From: Hyphomicrobiales bacterium
Lineage (GTDB): Bacteria; Pseudomonadota; Alphaproteobacteria; Rhizobiales; Beijerinckiaceae
DNA length: 64,000 nt
Direction of reading: 5' to 3'
Assembly (NCBI GenBank): GCA_028290285.1
Contig: JAQGKD010000114.1
Location: 1 to 64,000 of the forward strand
The notes beneath the pieces were generated by a model, which made no database searches, was not told where the DNA came from, and was given only the letters and a program-made list of their open reading frames with translations. Position numbers and translations under genes: made by a program. Shown piece by piece: positions 53,643 through 62,394 of this stretch. Numbering within the stretch: the first letter of the stretch is position 1; each line of letters begins with the position of its first letter.

Positions 53643-54419
53643 TTGAAACAACAAGAACACAGCACCGAGTACGACCTTACGGTCAGGCGGCGCGGGAGCC
53701 GCGGCCCCCTGATCGTTTTCCTGCATGGAGAGGATGGAACGGCCAGGTCTGGTCCGTTCCTCGAAGCCCTCGGCGAACACGCGCGCGTCATTGAAGTGGT
53801 CTTGCCCGGATACGATGGGACTCCGATCCCGGCCTGGCTCGACGACATGCAGGACCTGGCATTCTTCCTGACCGAGTGGATGAAAAGGGAAGCCGCGTCG
53901 AACATTCATCTTGTCGGACATTCGCTCGGCGGCTGGCTCGCAGCCGAGATGGCAATGCTGAATTCCACGAGACTTGCGAGCCTTACGCTGATCGCGCCAG
54001 GCGGCCTCCGACAGGAAGGAACCAAGCTGTTCGACGTCTTCCTTGCGGCGTCCACGGAGGTCGCGAGGGCCTCGGTTCGCGACGCTGACCTCGCAGCACA
54101 ACTGGTTCTTGATGCATCGGCAGAAGATCGCGCGGATCTCCTCCTGCAGAACAGATTCATGACGGCACGTCTTGCATGGCAACCGAGGTTCTACAGTCCT
54201 CGCCTTGCGAAGTGGCTGCATCTGGTCGCGCTGCCGACGCAGATCATCTGGGGCGCAGAAGACCGGATTTTCCCAGTCGGGCTTATGGCGGCCTTCGAGT
54301 CCCGGCTTACGCACAGCACAACGCATGTTCTGACATCCTGCGGGCACCTTCCGCATACCGAACGCACGCAAGACGTGGCTGAACTTGTCCGGCTATTCAC
54401 GCGGGGATTTCCTTCATGA
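53643..54419 (+). CDS. Alpha/beta hydrolase
   Basis: 258 aa, TTG start behind AGGAGATTGGGC. Oxyanion region FLHGEDGTARSG, nucleophile GHSLGGWLAAEMA (Ser), acid in WGAEDRIFPV, His in TSCGHLPHTERTQ. Ester, lactone or C-C hydrolase activity possible. Overlaps the downstream LLM gene with ATGA, so the two are translated together. Confidence 0.88.
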   Translation: MKQQEHSTEYDLTVRRRGSRGPLIVFLHGEDGTARSGPFLEALGEHARVIEVVLPGYDGTPIPAWLDDMQDLAFFLTEWMKREAASNIHLVGHSLGGWLAAEMAMLNSTRLASLTLIAPGGLRQEGTKLFDVFLAASTEVARASVRDADLAAQLVLDASAEDRADLLLQNRFMTARLAWQPRFYSPRLAKWLHLVALPTQIIWGAEDRIFPVGLMAAFESRLTHSTTHVLTSCGHLPHTERTQDVAELVRLFTRGFPS

Positions 54420-55573
54420 AGTTCTTCTTCTTTCACCTCATGCCTTATGCCGATCTCGATCTCGAGTTCGACAAATCCTATCCAGCGACGTGGGTCGTTC
54501 TTCCCAACAGCTATTACGACCCCCAAAGAGGGCACAAGCTTTACAACAGGTATCTGGACGAACTCGAATACGCCGACGAACTCGGGTTCGATGGCATTTG
54601 CGTCAACGAGCACCATCAGACCGCCTATGGCATGATGCCGGCTCCGTCTGTTCTTGCAGGTGCTCTGTCGCGGCGTACGAAAAACGCGAAGATCGCGGTG
54701 CTCGGCCGCGCCTTGCCCCTGCTCAACAACCCTCTGGTGGTGGCGGAAGAGTTCGCGATCCTCGACAATATTACCGGCGGACGCCTTGTTGCCGGCTTTG
54801 TCCGCGGCATCGGATCCGAATACCACAGCACCGGGATGAACCCGACGGAAAGTCACGACCGCTTCCACGAGGCGCACGACCTCATCCTGCGCGCATGGAC
54901 GGAGGTCGGCCCCTTCAGTCACGAAGGCAAGTACTACAACCTGAATTATGTAAACCTCTGGCCCCGCCCCTTTCAGAAGCCGCACCCGCCGATCTGGATC
55001 CCATCCCAAGGCTCGCGCGAGACCATCGAATGGGCGGCAGCGAAGGAGCGCCGCTACACCTACCTGCAGACGTTCAGCCCCGTCAGTGCTCTTTACAAGT
55101 TCATGGCAATGTACAGGGAAGCCGCGCGCCGATCGGGCTACGAGCCGTCGCCCGATCAACTGGGCTGGTCAGTCAACACCTATGTCGCCGACAGCGACGA
55201 ACAGGCGCTGCGCGAGTCCCGGCCGCATATCGAGGCCTTCGTCAACAAGTTCCTCCGCAAGCCGATGGATATGCTCCTCCCTCCCGGCTACCTTTCACTT
55301 TCCTCGATGAAGGGGGTCATGCAGGCCAAGCAGAGCCTGACCGGCATGCGCAGCGTTGAAGATCTCATCAAGAACGGGCAGTTCATCTGTGGCAGCCCGG
55401 AGACCGTCCGCGCGCAACTCGAAGAACACCAGGATAAGGCCGGCTTCACGTATTTGCTGCCAAACCTGCAATTCGGAACTCTGCCAGCCGACCTCACGCG
55501 CCGCAACATGGAACGTTTCGCGGCCGACGTCATGCCGCATCTACGCAACCGCGCACCGCCGGCGGGCCTATGA
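54416..55573 (+). CDS. LLM-class (luciferase-like) flavin monooxygenase
   Basis: 385 aa, bacterial luciferase-like TIM barrel: FDGICVNEHHQTAYGMMPAPS, LPLLNNPLVVAEEFA, ITGGRLVAGFVRG and the C-terminal SVNTYVADSDEQA segment. FMNH2-dependent monooxygenases of this class oxidise sulfonates, aromatics or hydrocarbons; a separate flavin reductase is needed and not seen next to it. With GMC and hydrolase it forms an oxidative catabolic unit. Confidence 0.92.
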   Translation: MKFFFFHLMPYADLDLEFDKSYPATWVVLPNSYYDPQRGHKLYNRYLDELEYADELGFDGICVNEHHQTAYGMMPAPSVLAGALSRRTKNAKIAVLGRALPLLNNPLVVAEEFAILDNITGGRLVAGFVRGIGSEYHSTGMNPTESHDRFHEAHDLILRAWTEVGPFSHEGKYYNLNYVNLWPRPFQKPHPPIWIPSQGSRETIEWAAAKERRYTYLQTFSPVSALYKFMAMYREAARRSGYEPSPDQLGWSVNTYVADSDEQALRESRPHIEAFVNKFLRKPMDMLLPPGYLSLSSMKGVMQAKQSLTGMRSVEDLIKNGQFICGSPETVRAQLEEHQDKAGFTYLLPNLQFGTLPADLTRRNMERFAADVMPHLRNRAPPAGL

Positions 55574-55603
55574 CCCGACGCATGATAGAACGCAAAGCGG
55601 AGT

Positions 55604-56656
55604 TTACCCTGCGCGCTTGTAGGGTCCGAGTTCCGCAAGCGCCGCGTCGACGTAGGACAGATCGACGATCTGCGCCGCTTTGATGCTGCTGCCGACAAGA
55701 CCCAGTCCCTGCACGAAAGCGAGGTCTTTTTCCAGACTGGCAAGATTTGGCCTGCCGTCGGGATCGCAGGCGCTGGGCACCATTGTCTTGAGCAGGTCGA
55801 TGTCCTTCACGCGCGAGTACTTGGCGATGATCGCCATGACCTCGTCGCCTTTCGGACCAGCGAAATGGCCGTCATATTGCGCGTCGTTCATGTCTCGCGC
55901 GCCGCGTATGAATGCAATCATGAATCGCACGCCGACATCGCGCCGCTTGGCAATAAACTCCGAACCGAACGTGACAACGGCCGCCTGTTGGTCAGGGTAG
56001 AAGGTGTCGACGGTCGTAAAACGTCTCGCAATGCCGCGCTTTTCGGCGAGCGAAACCGTGGGTTCAGAAACTATGGCGACGTCGATCGCCTTGTTCTGAA
56101 GCCCGGCGAACTGATCTCCAGTGCTGAGATACACGCGCTCGCAATCCGTGAACGCGAGACCGCCGCGCTTCATGGCTTCGTTCAGGATCGATTGCTCGCC
56201 GGCACTTCCGATCGCGGGTATAGCCACCTTGAGCCCCTTGAGGTCCTTGAAATCCGCAAAGCGCCCCGTGTCCATGAGGTCCTGACGCACGAGAATGGAT
56301 TCAAAACCATATTTTAGTGCATTTCGCGCCTTGTCTGCCACGATCCTGACGGGAATGCCTCGCTCCGCAGCATTGTACAGGCCTGCGGAAACAGCCCCGC
56401 CGCTGACGTCGAGCTGCCCGGTGCCCAGCGACGCGATCATCTTCGCACCCGATGGAAAATCCGCGATGTCCACATCAAGGCCGACATCGCGGAAGTAACC
56501 CTTCGCGTCGGCGATGAAGAAAGGTGCATCGCTGATGGTGTTCACGATGCCCAACGTGACGCGATCGGCTCCTTTGCCCTGAGCAAGCGCGAGACGCGAG
56601 GAACCAATTGAAGCCAAACTAGACGCGACGAATGTCCGTCTGCTGATCCGGGCCAT
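55604..56656 (-). CDS. NMT1-like ABC substrate-binding protein, probable Tat export
   Basis: 350 aa. The N-terminus ISRRTFVASSLASIG fits a twin-arginine signal. NitT/TauT-type mature domain: VTLGIVNTISDAPFFIADAKG, FRDVGLDVDIADFPSG, LGTGQLDVSGGAVSAGLY. GGGAGGATCAGC precedes the ATG. No ABC partner. Convergent with the LLM gene (30-bp gap). Confidence 0.9.
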   Translation of the reverse strand: MARISRRTFVASSLASIGSSRLALAQGKGADRVTLGIVNTISDAPFFIADAKGYFRDVGLDVDIADFPSGAKMIASLGTGQLDVSGGAVSAGLYNAAERGIPVRIVADKARNALKYGFESILVRQDLMDTGRFADFKDLKGLKVAIPAIGSAGEQSILNEAMKRGGLAFTDCERVYLSTGDQFAGLQNKAIDVAIVSEPTVSLAEKRGIARRFTTVDTFYPDQQAAVVTFGSEFIAKRRDVGVRFMIAFIRGARDMNDAQYDGHFAGPKGDEVMAIIAKYSRVKDIDLLKTMVPSACDPDGRPNLASLEKDLAFVQGLGLVGSSIKAAQIVDLSYVDAALAELGPYKRAG

Positions 56657-56852
56657 GCTGATCCTCCCAAAATCTTGTTCGATATCGGCTTCTTCCGAGC
56701 CGTGTCAGGATCAGACGCGATGCCGGATGCGGTGTCAACGGCGATAGAGGATCACACAAAACGTGCGGAGCAAGCGCGCACGGCTTGCTCGGCACCCTGC
56801 CGAAATGGCATGGCCGCTATCCGGATGCGTGACGGTCCCAAGCCAGAGTCCA

Positions 56853-58001
56853 TCAGTGCGAGCTGGCGACGTGCACCGTGCCGCCTTCTACCGTTTGGCG
56901 CGCCGTGAAGCTAAACTTGCGGCGAACCCGCAGGATGGGCTTCTCAAACAGATGCCACGAAGCCATGGCGAAGGCCGTGACCAGTATTATGGAAGCCATG
57001 AAATGCGTCATTGGAGTGAACCGCCCAGGAAATATCTGGACAAGCGATTGCTGCAGGGGAAACCCATAAAGGTAGATCCCGTAAGAATAATCTCCGCCGG
57101 AGTAGAGAGGAATGGCGGGGATGTCCGACGCCCCGATGGCCACAGTTAGATAAACGAGCGCCGGAAGGGCGATGTCATCGCCCAGGGTGTCTGGGAATAG
57201 GTAAACCGCTGTAATGGTAAGGGCTGCCACCGCAGCACAAGTTGAGTTCATTGGTATTCGATGCCGGAGCACGTAGGCGAGCGAACCGGTAACAAAATAG
57301 ATGTACAGCAGGGATCGTTCGGGCCACGTGAAATGATGGATGGCTGATTTGAACGCTGCGGCCTGAAAGATTGCGAATCCCGAGGCGTCCAGGGGGTTGA
57401 AGCCCGTGTACCTGAGCCAAAAGACTGTGATCATGAACGTGCTTGCAACGCAAATGAACAACGGCGTCCGCTTGATCGAACCGCTTACGATAAGCGTCGA
57501 TATGATCGCATAACAGCCAAGTTCGAACGGAACCGTCCATAAAGATCCGTTGACCGTTTGTGGAAAGGGCGTCGCTTCGAAGACGCCAGGCAATACATAG
57601 TGGATTATGCCGAAGACATTAGCGAAGTAGGCGCGAAACTCATAAGCGGTAAAGTATTCATGTAGCGATGCGCTGGTAAGAAGGGGTCCCAAAATCATTG
57701 CCGAGATCATGATGTCCATCGCGAGCGCAGGCAGAATTCGCATGCCCCTGTTCAACAAGAAGTCGCGGAGCTTCAAACGCATTGCACTTCCGGTGATCAG
57801 GAAGCCGCTGAGTGCGAAAAACATTGGCACGAGCGCTGAGTGGAACGCTCGGCCGACGCCTGATTGGAAAATACCGTCGTTTCCCAGCACTATGAGAGCT
57901 GAATGCGTGCCCAAAATCGAAAGCGAAAGTGCGATACGAAGAAAATCAAACCCCGACGCAATGCCTCCGCGTTCATCTAGAACGCTGCCAATAGTTCTCA
58001 T
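56853..58001 (-). CDS. Acyltransferase-3 family membrane protein
   Basis: 382 aa with about ten membrane helices and the family start FDFLRIALSLSILGTHS (catalytic His) followed by FFALSGFLITGS. Transfers acetyl or acyl groups to surface polysaccharides. Stands alone; no polysaccharide genes are next to it, although a decayed livM follows at 58106. Confidence 0.88.
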   Translation of the reverse strand: MRTIGSVLDERGGIASGFDFLRIALSLSILGTHSALIVLGNDGIFQSGVGRAFHSALVPMFFALSGFLITGSAMRLKLRDFLLNRGMRILPALAMDIMISAMILGPLLTSASLHEYFTAYEFRAYFANVFGIIHYVLPGVFEATPFPQTVNGSLWTVPFELGCYAIISTLIVSGSIKRTPLFICVASTFMITVFWLRYTGFNPLDASGFAIFQAAAFKSAIHHFTWPERSLLYIYFVTGSLAYVLRHRIPMNSTCAAVAALTITAVYLFPDTLGDDIALPALVYLTVAIGASDIPAIPLYSGGDYSYGIYLYGFPLQQSLVQIFPGRFTPMTHFMASIILVTAFAMASWHLFEKPILRVRRKFSFTARQTVEGGTVHVASSH

Positions 58002-58105
58002 GCCACCTCCATGCTTTATGCCAAAGGGCTTCTATATTACGTCGAATTTCTTGTCACTTAACGATTTTGAAATCGGATTAATCCGCCTAGAAAGCTCAGG
58101 TGCAG

Positions 58106-58437
58106 CAGTTGGGCGCCGCTACCGCCGCACCCGCGCCCGCTCTTGTCGGCGCGTTCTGCGTTAGGCTCGGCGGCGTCAGCTTCGTCATGGTGACGCTTGC
58201 CCTCTCGCAGCTCCTTTAGTCAGGCGCGATCCAATGGCGTCCACTGACCGGCGATTCCGATGGAATTGACGGATTGCTGCGGCCCAGCCTCTACGGCCTC
58301 GATTTCTGCTTTTCTGCAGCATGGTCGTGCTCGGAGGCAAGGGGACCCTTGTCGGTCCTCTCGTCGGTGCGTGCATCTTCCTGCTGATGAGAACGAGGCC
58401 GTTGACAAGACGCTGGTCACGGCTGCAAAGCGCATGA
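58106..58437 (+). pseudogene. Decayed livM-type branched-chain amino-acid ABC permease
   Basis: In one frame from 58106: ALVGAFCVRLGGVSFVMVTL, then LSQLL, a TAG at 58217-58219 where the family has Tyr, then SGAIQWRPLTGDSDGIDG and RPSLYGLDFC. The frame is then lost; from 58321, shifted by two, SMVVLGGKGTLVGPLVG and CIFLLM follow, ending at TGA 58435-58437. This matches LivM with one nonsense mutation and a probable deletion of several helices. Non-functional. Confidence 0.75.
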
Positions 58438-58611
58438 AGGCATGGTGGACACAGTATCCCCTTGGCGCTGTCGCCCTCATCACCCACTTCTGGCGTGTCC
58501 TCATGAAATGCTCACCCATCTGGTTGAGCCAGCTTCAAACCCAAGGCTGAGTACTGCTGTGCTGGTGGGCATGCTAAGACGTAGGATGAACAGCGCTTCA
58601 AAGGGTTGCCC

Positions 58612-59241
58612 ATGCGATTCATGTTTCCCCTCGGCCTTATAGCCGCGATTTGCCTGCACGCTCCCGCAAACGCGGCAAGCTTCGATTGCGCGAAGGCAAA
58701 GATGCCAATCGAGAAGAAGATTTGCTCGGATGCCGCGCTCGGGCGTGCGGACGAGGAGCTCTCCCGCGTTTACCAGAAGCGATCGCACGATTTTCCAATC
58801 CCGGAGTTCGTGAAGGATTCGGAGCGTGTCTGGCTTCGGTCGCTTCCGAGCTGCCTGCCCGACGTGAAAGCGTGCCTTGCAACCGTCCGCGAACGCATCG
58901 ACCAGCTGAACTCGTGGGCTGATCCCAAGGTATATACGAGTTACGGCAAGGCATTTGACCATGAAGGTATCACGCTCGTGCTGGTTACCCGCAACGGAGC
59001 GCCATGGCTGGACTGGTATGGTAGCTGGATGCCCGACGCGTATCGCTCCCGTCCGTTCCCGGATGGCTTCATCGCCCAGGAGAGTGGTGCCCTGACGAAG
59101 ACTGGCGCCAAGTACACACTCACCGATCACAAGGATGCATCGATCCTGATCTCGGACGAGAAGATCACGTTCGAGGGAGACGGGATGTCACTCACCGCCC
59201 GTCAGGGACCAATTGCCGGCGATTTTTTAAGGGTTCGATAG
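58612..59241 (+). CDS. LprI-like (DUF1311) secreted protein
   Basis: 209 aa from ATG 58612 (AAAGGG upstream). Signal peptide ends at PANAAS. LprI N-terminal domain at about 22-100: FDCAKAKMPIEKKICSD, LGRADEELSRVYQKR, ERVWLRSLPSCLPDVKAC, with the paired cysteines of lysozyme-inhibitor-type proteins. The C-terminal half (about 110-209) is unassigned. Envelope-protective role inferred. Confidence 0.85.
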   Translation: MRFMFPLGLIAAICLHAPANAASFDCAKAKMPIEKKICSDAALGRADEELSRVYQKRSHDFPIPEFVKDSERVWLRSLPSCLPDVKACLATVRERIDQLNSWADPKVYTSYGKAFDHEGITLVLVTRNGAPWLDWYGSWMPDAYRSRPFPDGFIAQESGALTKTGAKYTLTDHKDASILISDEKITFEGDGMSLTARQGPIAGDFLRVR

Positions 59242-59612
59242 CGCGGAGCGGACTGTGCCGAGCGACCTCTTTTGCCCCACTGCGAACGCTCTGACCTGTG
59301 GCATGCGCACCAATAACGGCAACAGGCCGACGTCAGACCTTCACTGCGGCGCCCGTTCCGTCGAGCTGATCGGATTTCCACCAGTCGCTCGGTTGGATTC
59401 AGCACTCCCCTTGCGCCAGCCTACGCGAAGGCCGAAATACGATCCGGAACGCAGATCGGCTGAGTGGTCCCACTCAGTTCTGCCCCGACTGTGAGCATTC
59501 GCGACGGATGTCCCGCTCTGATCCCATCGGCGGCCCCCGACGCAGCTACGTCCAAGGTGCACGAGTGAACCTGCAGGGGCAGCGCGCCGTTCTCCTCGCA
59601 AGGGAGGCAAGC
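59242..59612. other. Intergenic region with a palindrome
   Basis: 371 bp without a convincing gene. It contains a perfect 8-bp inverted repeat CTGAGTGG and CCACTCAG (2-bp spacer, 59460-59477), of unknown function. GGGAGGCAAG at its end serves the next gene. Confidence 0.45.
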
Positions 59613-59861
59613 ATGACCTTTTCGGACCGCCATCGCGACAAGAACGGCCAAATCAGCCGGAAGCACAGCAACACGCTCGTGCGCACGCTGCGCACTATAT
59701 ACGGCCCATTCTTCGCGCCGGGCTTCGCGGCGGCCGACGAGCTCAAGGACGTGCACGAAAGGCTCGACAAGCCCTCGCTCCATCTCCATCGCGACCACGA
59801 CGGCAGCGCACCTGTACCAGGAGATCGCGCAGCACGCGTGATCCTGGAGCGCCGCCGGTGA
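59613..59861 (+). CDS. Small conserved-looking protein, 82 aa, possible frameshifted tail
   Basis: Start at MTFSDRHRDKNGQ behind GGGAGGC. Residues 1-62 read SRKHSNTLVRTLRTIYG, FAPGFAAADELKDVHERL, resembling a small family I recall from alphaproteobacteria, DNA-free of known function. After RDHDG the tail GSAPVPGDRA looks unlike the family; a +1 shift near 59808 gives HLYQEIAQHA and a stop at 59839. Its stop overlaps the next GTG start (GTGA), so the longer frame could still be true. Confidence 0.55.
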   Translation: MTFSDRHRDKNGQISRKHSNTLVRTLRTIYGPFFAPGFAAADELKDVHERLDKPSLHLHRDHDGSAPVPGDRAARVILERRR

Positions 59862-60475
59862 ACCCTATGCACGAGACCGACGTCGCGCTGCTCGGGGACT
59901 CGATCTTCGACAGCCGTCCCTACCTGCACGGACAGCCGGATATGGCGGATCGCCTGGTGAAGGTGCTCGGGTGCCGGGCCACGCTGCTGGCCGTCTCGGG
60001 AAGCCGCCTGGCAGACGTGCCCCGCCAGCTCGCGCGCCTGCCAGGGCGCACGACGCACATCGTGGTCAGCGCCGGGGGCAACGACCTCCTCGACCTGGGG
60101 CGGCGGCTGAGGGGCGGTACCGGCAACATGCTCGCACGGCTCGGGGAGGCGGCGGGCCTGTTGAAGGAGTTCAATGGCCAATACGGCGAGATGTGCCGGG
60201 CGATCGCCGCACGCGGGCTGCCTGCCGCACTCTGCACGATCTATGAACCACCCGTCGACGATCCGGTGCTGCGGCAGCTTGGCTCCGCGGCCCTGCACAT
60301 GGTCAACACGGCCATCCTGTCTGAGGCCCGAAGCTGCGGTCTGGAGGTGATCGACCTGCGGGCGATCTGCCGGGAGCCGGCAGACTTCTTCGATCCGATC
60401 CATCCCTCGGCGCATGGCGCCGATAAGATCGCCGCAGTCCTGGCGCAGTGGGTTCGGAAAGCCTCTCGTCGTTGA
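59858..60475 (+). CDS. SGNH/GDSL-family hydrolase
   Basis: 205 aa from GTG 59858, nine bases after GGAG. SGNH blocks: GDSIFDSR (Ser), Gly in VSGSRLAD, GGND (Asn) and DPIHPSAHG (Asp, His). Lipase/esterase or acyl-hydrolase, cytoplasmic as no leader is visible. Overlaps the small protein upstream by four bases. Confidence 0.9.
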   Translation: MNPMHETDVALLGDSIFDSRPYLHGQPDMADRLVKVLGCRATLLAVSGSRLADVPRQLARLPGRTTHIVVSAGGNDLLDLGRRLRGGTGNMLARLGEAAGLLKEFNGQYGEMCRAIAARGLPAALCTIYEPPVDDPVLRQLGSAALHMVNTAILSEARSCGLEVIDLRAICREPADFFDPIHPSAHGADKIAAVLAQWVRKASRR

Positions 60476-60485
60476 ACGCGGAGGA

Positions 60486-60647
60486 TCAAGCACTTCGCCT
60501 TTGCCTCGGTGCCGATCTGCCCTTTGACTCATAGGCAGACTGCGCTATCTGCCTTGGCTTGAGCTGACCCTTCAGCCCAACGGGACGACCACGCCTGACG
60601 AGCAGGTCACGGAATGCCTTGTCAGTTAGTTCCTGAAATTCGCGCAT
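60486..60647 (-). CDS. Small basic protein, 53 aa
   Basis: Frame MREFQELTDKAFRDLL, VRRGRPVGLKGQLK, ending in APRQRRSA, with a stop at 60486. The ATG at 60647 is preceded by GAGGG at short spacing. Resembles a small alphaproteobacterial family with a helix-turn shape (from memory, not verified). It follows the hybrid kinase on the same strand by 65 bp. Could be spurious. Confidence 0.4.
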   Translation of the reverse strand: MREFQELTDKAFRDLLVRRGRPVGLKGQLKPRQIAQSAYESKGRSAPRQRRSA

Positions 60648-60712
60648 GCCCTCGCGGGCGAAGATCGCAGGCTGATCGGCGCCTCACCAAAAGTTGGCTC
60701 GCCGGGAAGGTG

Positions 60713-62392
60713 CTAGCTGTCGAGAATGCTTCGAACCTTCATGGAGAGTTCTTCGACATTGAATGGCTTCCCGATCAGATTTACGCCCGGGTCCAAGCGG
60801 CCATTGTGAACGATAGCATTTCTTGAATAGCCCGTCGTGTAGAGAACTTTTAAAGTGGGCCAGCGGCGACCGGCTTCCCCGGCAAGCTCTCTGCCGTTCA
60901 TCGCCCCTGTGAGCACGACATCTGTGAAAAGCAAATCAGGCTGTCCGCTTTGCGAGAGCATCTCAAGGGCTATCGAAGCGTCGGCGGCGACCCACACGTC
61001 GTATCCTAGTTCCTTCAGCACGCCAGAGCTGAACTCCCTTAGGTCCGGATCATCCTCGACAAGCAGGATCTTCTCATTCCCGCCACGCACCTCAGAGGAT
61101 TCGCGTTCTGAACGCTCGAACACCGCGCCACGCTCATCCAACAGACGCGGCAGATAAATCTTGATGCTCGTTCCAATCCCGACTTCGCTGTAGACGCTGA
61201 TGTGTCCGCCGGTTTGCCGCACAAAGCCATAGACTTGGCTCAGGCCGAGCCCGGTTCCTTTTCCGACGGCCTTCGTGGTGAAGAAGGGCTCGAACACGCG
61301 GTTGAGCGTTTGCGCATCCATTCCGATTCCCGTGTCTGAGATTGCAATGAGCACGTATTGCCCCGGCTCAACCGGCTCGGCGACGGAGTTGACGTAACTT
61401 TCGTCGAGATAGGCGTTAGAAGTCTCGATCGTCAGCCTGCCGCCATCGGGCATCGCATCGCGCGCGTTGACAGCGAGATTGACGAGTGCGTTTTCCAGTT
61501 CGCCCGGATCGGTTAGGGTGCGCCACAGACCTGCCCCGCGAACCGTCTCGATCGAGACCTTCTCGCCAAGGGTTCGCTGTAGCAGATCCGCTAAGTTGGT
61601 GATGAGGTTGCCCGCGTCTATGGGCCTTGGATCCAGCGGCTGCCTTCGGGAGAATGCGAGAAGACGAGCAGTGAGAGTCGCGGCGCGCTCCGCCCCATGC
61701 GTCGCCATTTTAGTGGCGCGTTGGATGCGGTCTGTCGTGGGGCTTTGGGGAAGCACCGATGTGTGTTTCTTGATCGTATCGAGGCCGCCGATGATGATCG
61801 TAAGAAGATTGTTGAAGTCGTGCGCTACACCGCCCGTCAACTGGCCGATGGCTTCCATCTTCTGTGCCTGGCGCAGCGCCTCTTCCGCCTGCACGCGCCT
61901 TTCGAGCTCGTCAGCTACTCGGGCTTCGAGATCCGCATTCAGCTGCCTCACTTGCGACGCCGAGAGCTCGGCGAGCCTGCGCGCCGTAAGCAACTCCTCT
62001 TCGTATCTCCGCCGGTCGACCGCACTAAACACCGTGATACGGATAAACCGCACCTCGCCAGCGTCGCTTCGACGCTCGACCGCATTGACGAGCACGGGAA
62101 ACGTCGAGCCGTCTTTTCGCACGAGTTCGAGCGCGACCTCGTTGAAGAACCCCTGAATTCTTAATAGCGGAGCGAAATGCGTTTCATAGTAGATCTTTCC
62201 GGCAATGTTCAGGAAATCGTGAAAGTGCCGGTCCTTCATCTCATCTGGTGAATAGTGCAACCAGGACGCCACGGTTTGGTTTGCGCGTCCGATGCGGCCC
62301 GAGGGTTTAGCCGACAAGTATCCGCAGGGCGCATATTCGAACAAGTCGTCAACGTCATCTTCGCTTTGCGTATTCTGTGCTGGATCGGACAA
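60713..62392 (-). CDS. PAS hybrid histidine kinase with receiver, partner of RsbQ-like protein
   Basis: 559 aa. PAS domain (about 15-130), a coiled coil (about 135-185), kinase core with VAHDFNNLLTIII (His near residue 205), N-box NARDAMPDGG, GTGLGLSQV, and REC (about 440-555) with LVEDDP and LLFTDVVLTG. Cytoplasmic. Starts two bases after the RsbQ-like stop, so the pair is one operon. By analogy with B. subtilis RsbQ-RsbP, the hydrolase may supply the PAS ligand. Confidence 0.92.
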   Translation of the reverse strand: MSDPAQNTQSEDDVDDLFEYAPCGYLSAKPSGRIGRANQTVASWLHYSPDEMKDRHFHDFLNIAGKIYYETHFAPLLRIQGFFNEVALELVRKDGSTFPVLVNAVERRSDAGEVRFIRITVFSAVDRRRYEEELLTARRLAELSASQVRQLNADLEARVADELERRVQAEEALRQAQKMEAIGQLTGGVAHDFNNLLTIIIGGLDTIKKHTSVLPQSPTTDRIQRATKMATHGAERAATLTARLLAFSRRQPLDPRPIDAGNLITNLADLLQRTLGEKVSIETVRGAGLWRTLTDPGELENALVNLAVNARDAMPDGGRLTIETSNAYLDESYVNSVAEPVEPGQYVLIAISDTGIGMDAQTLNRVFEPFFTTKAVGKGTGLGLSQVYGFVRQTGGHISVYSEVGIGTSIKIYLPRLLDERGAVFERSERESSEVRGGNEKILLVEDDPDLREFSSGVLKELGYDVWVAADASIALEMLSQSGQPDLLFTDVVLTGAMNGRELAGEAGRRWPTLKVLYTTGYSRNAIVHNGRLDPGVNLIGKPFNVEELSMKVRSILDS

Positions 62393-62394
62393 CG

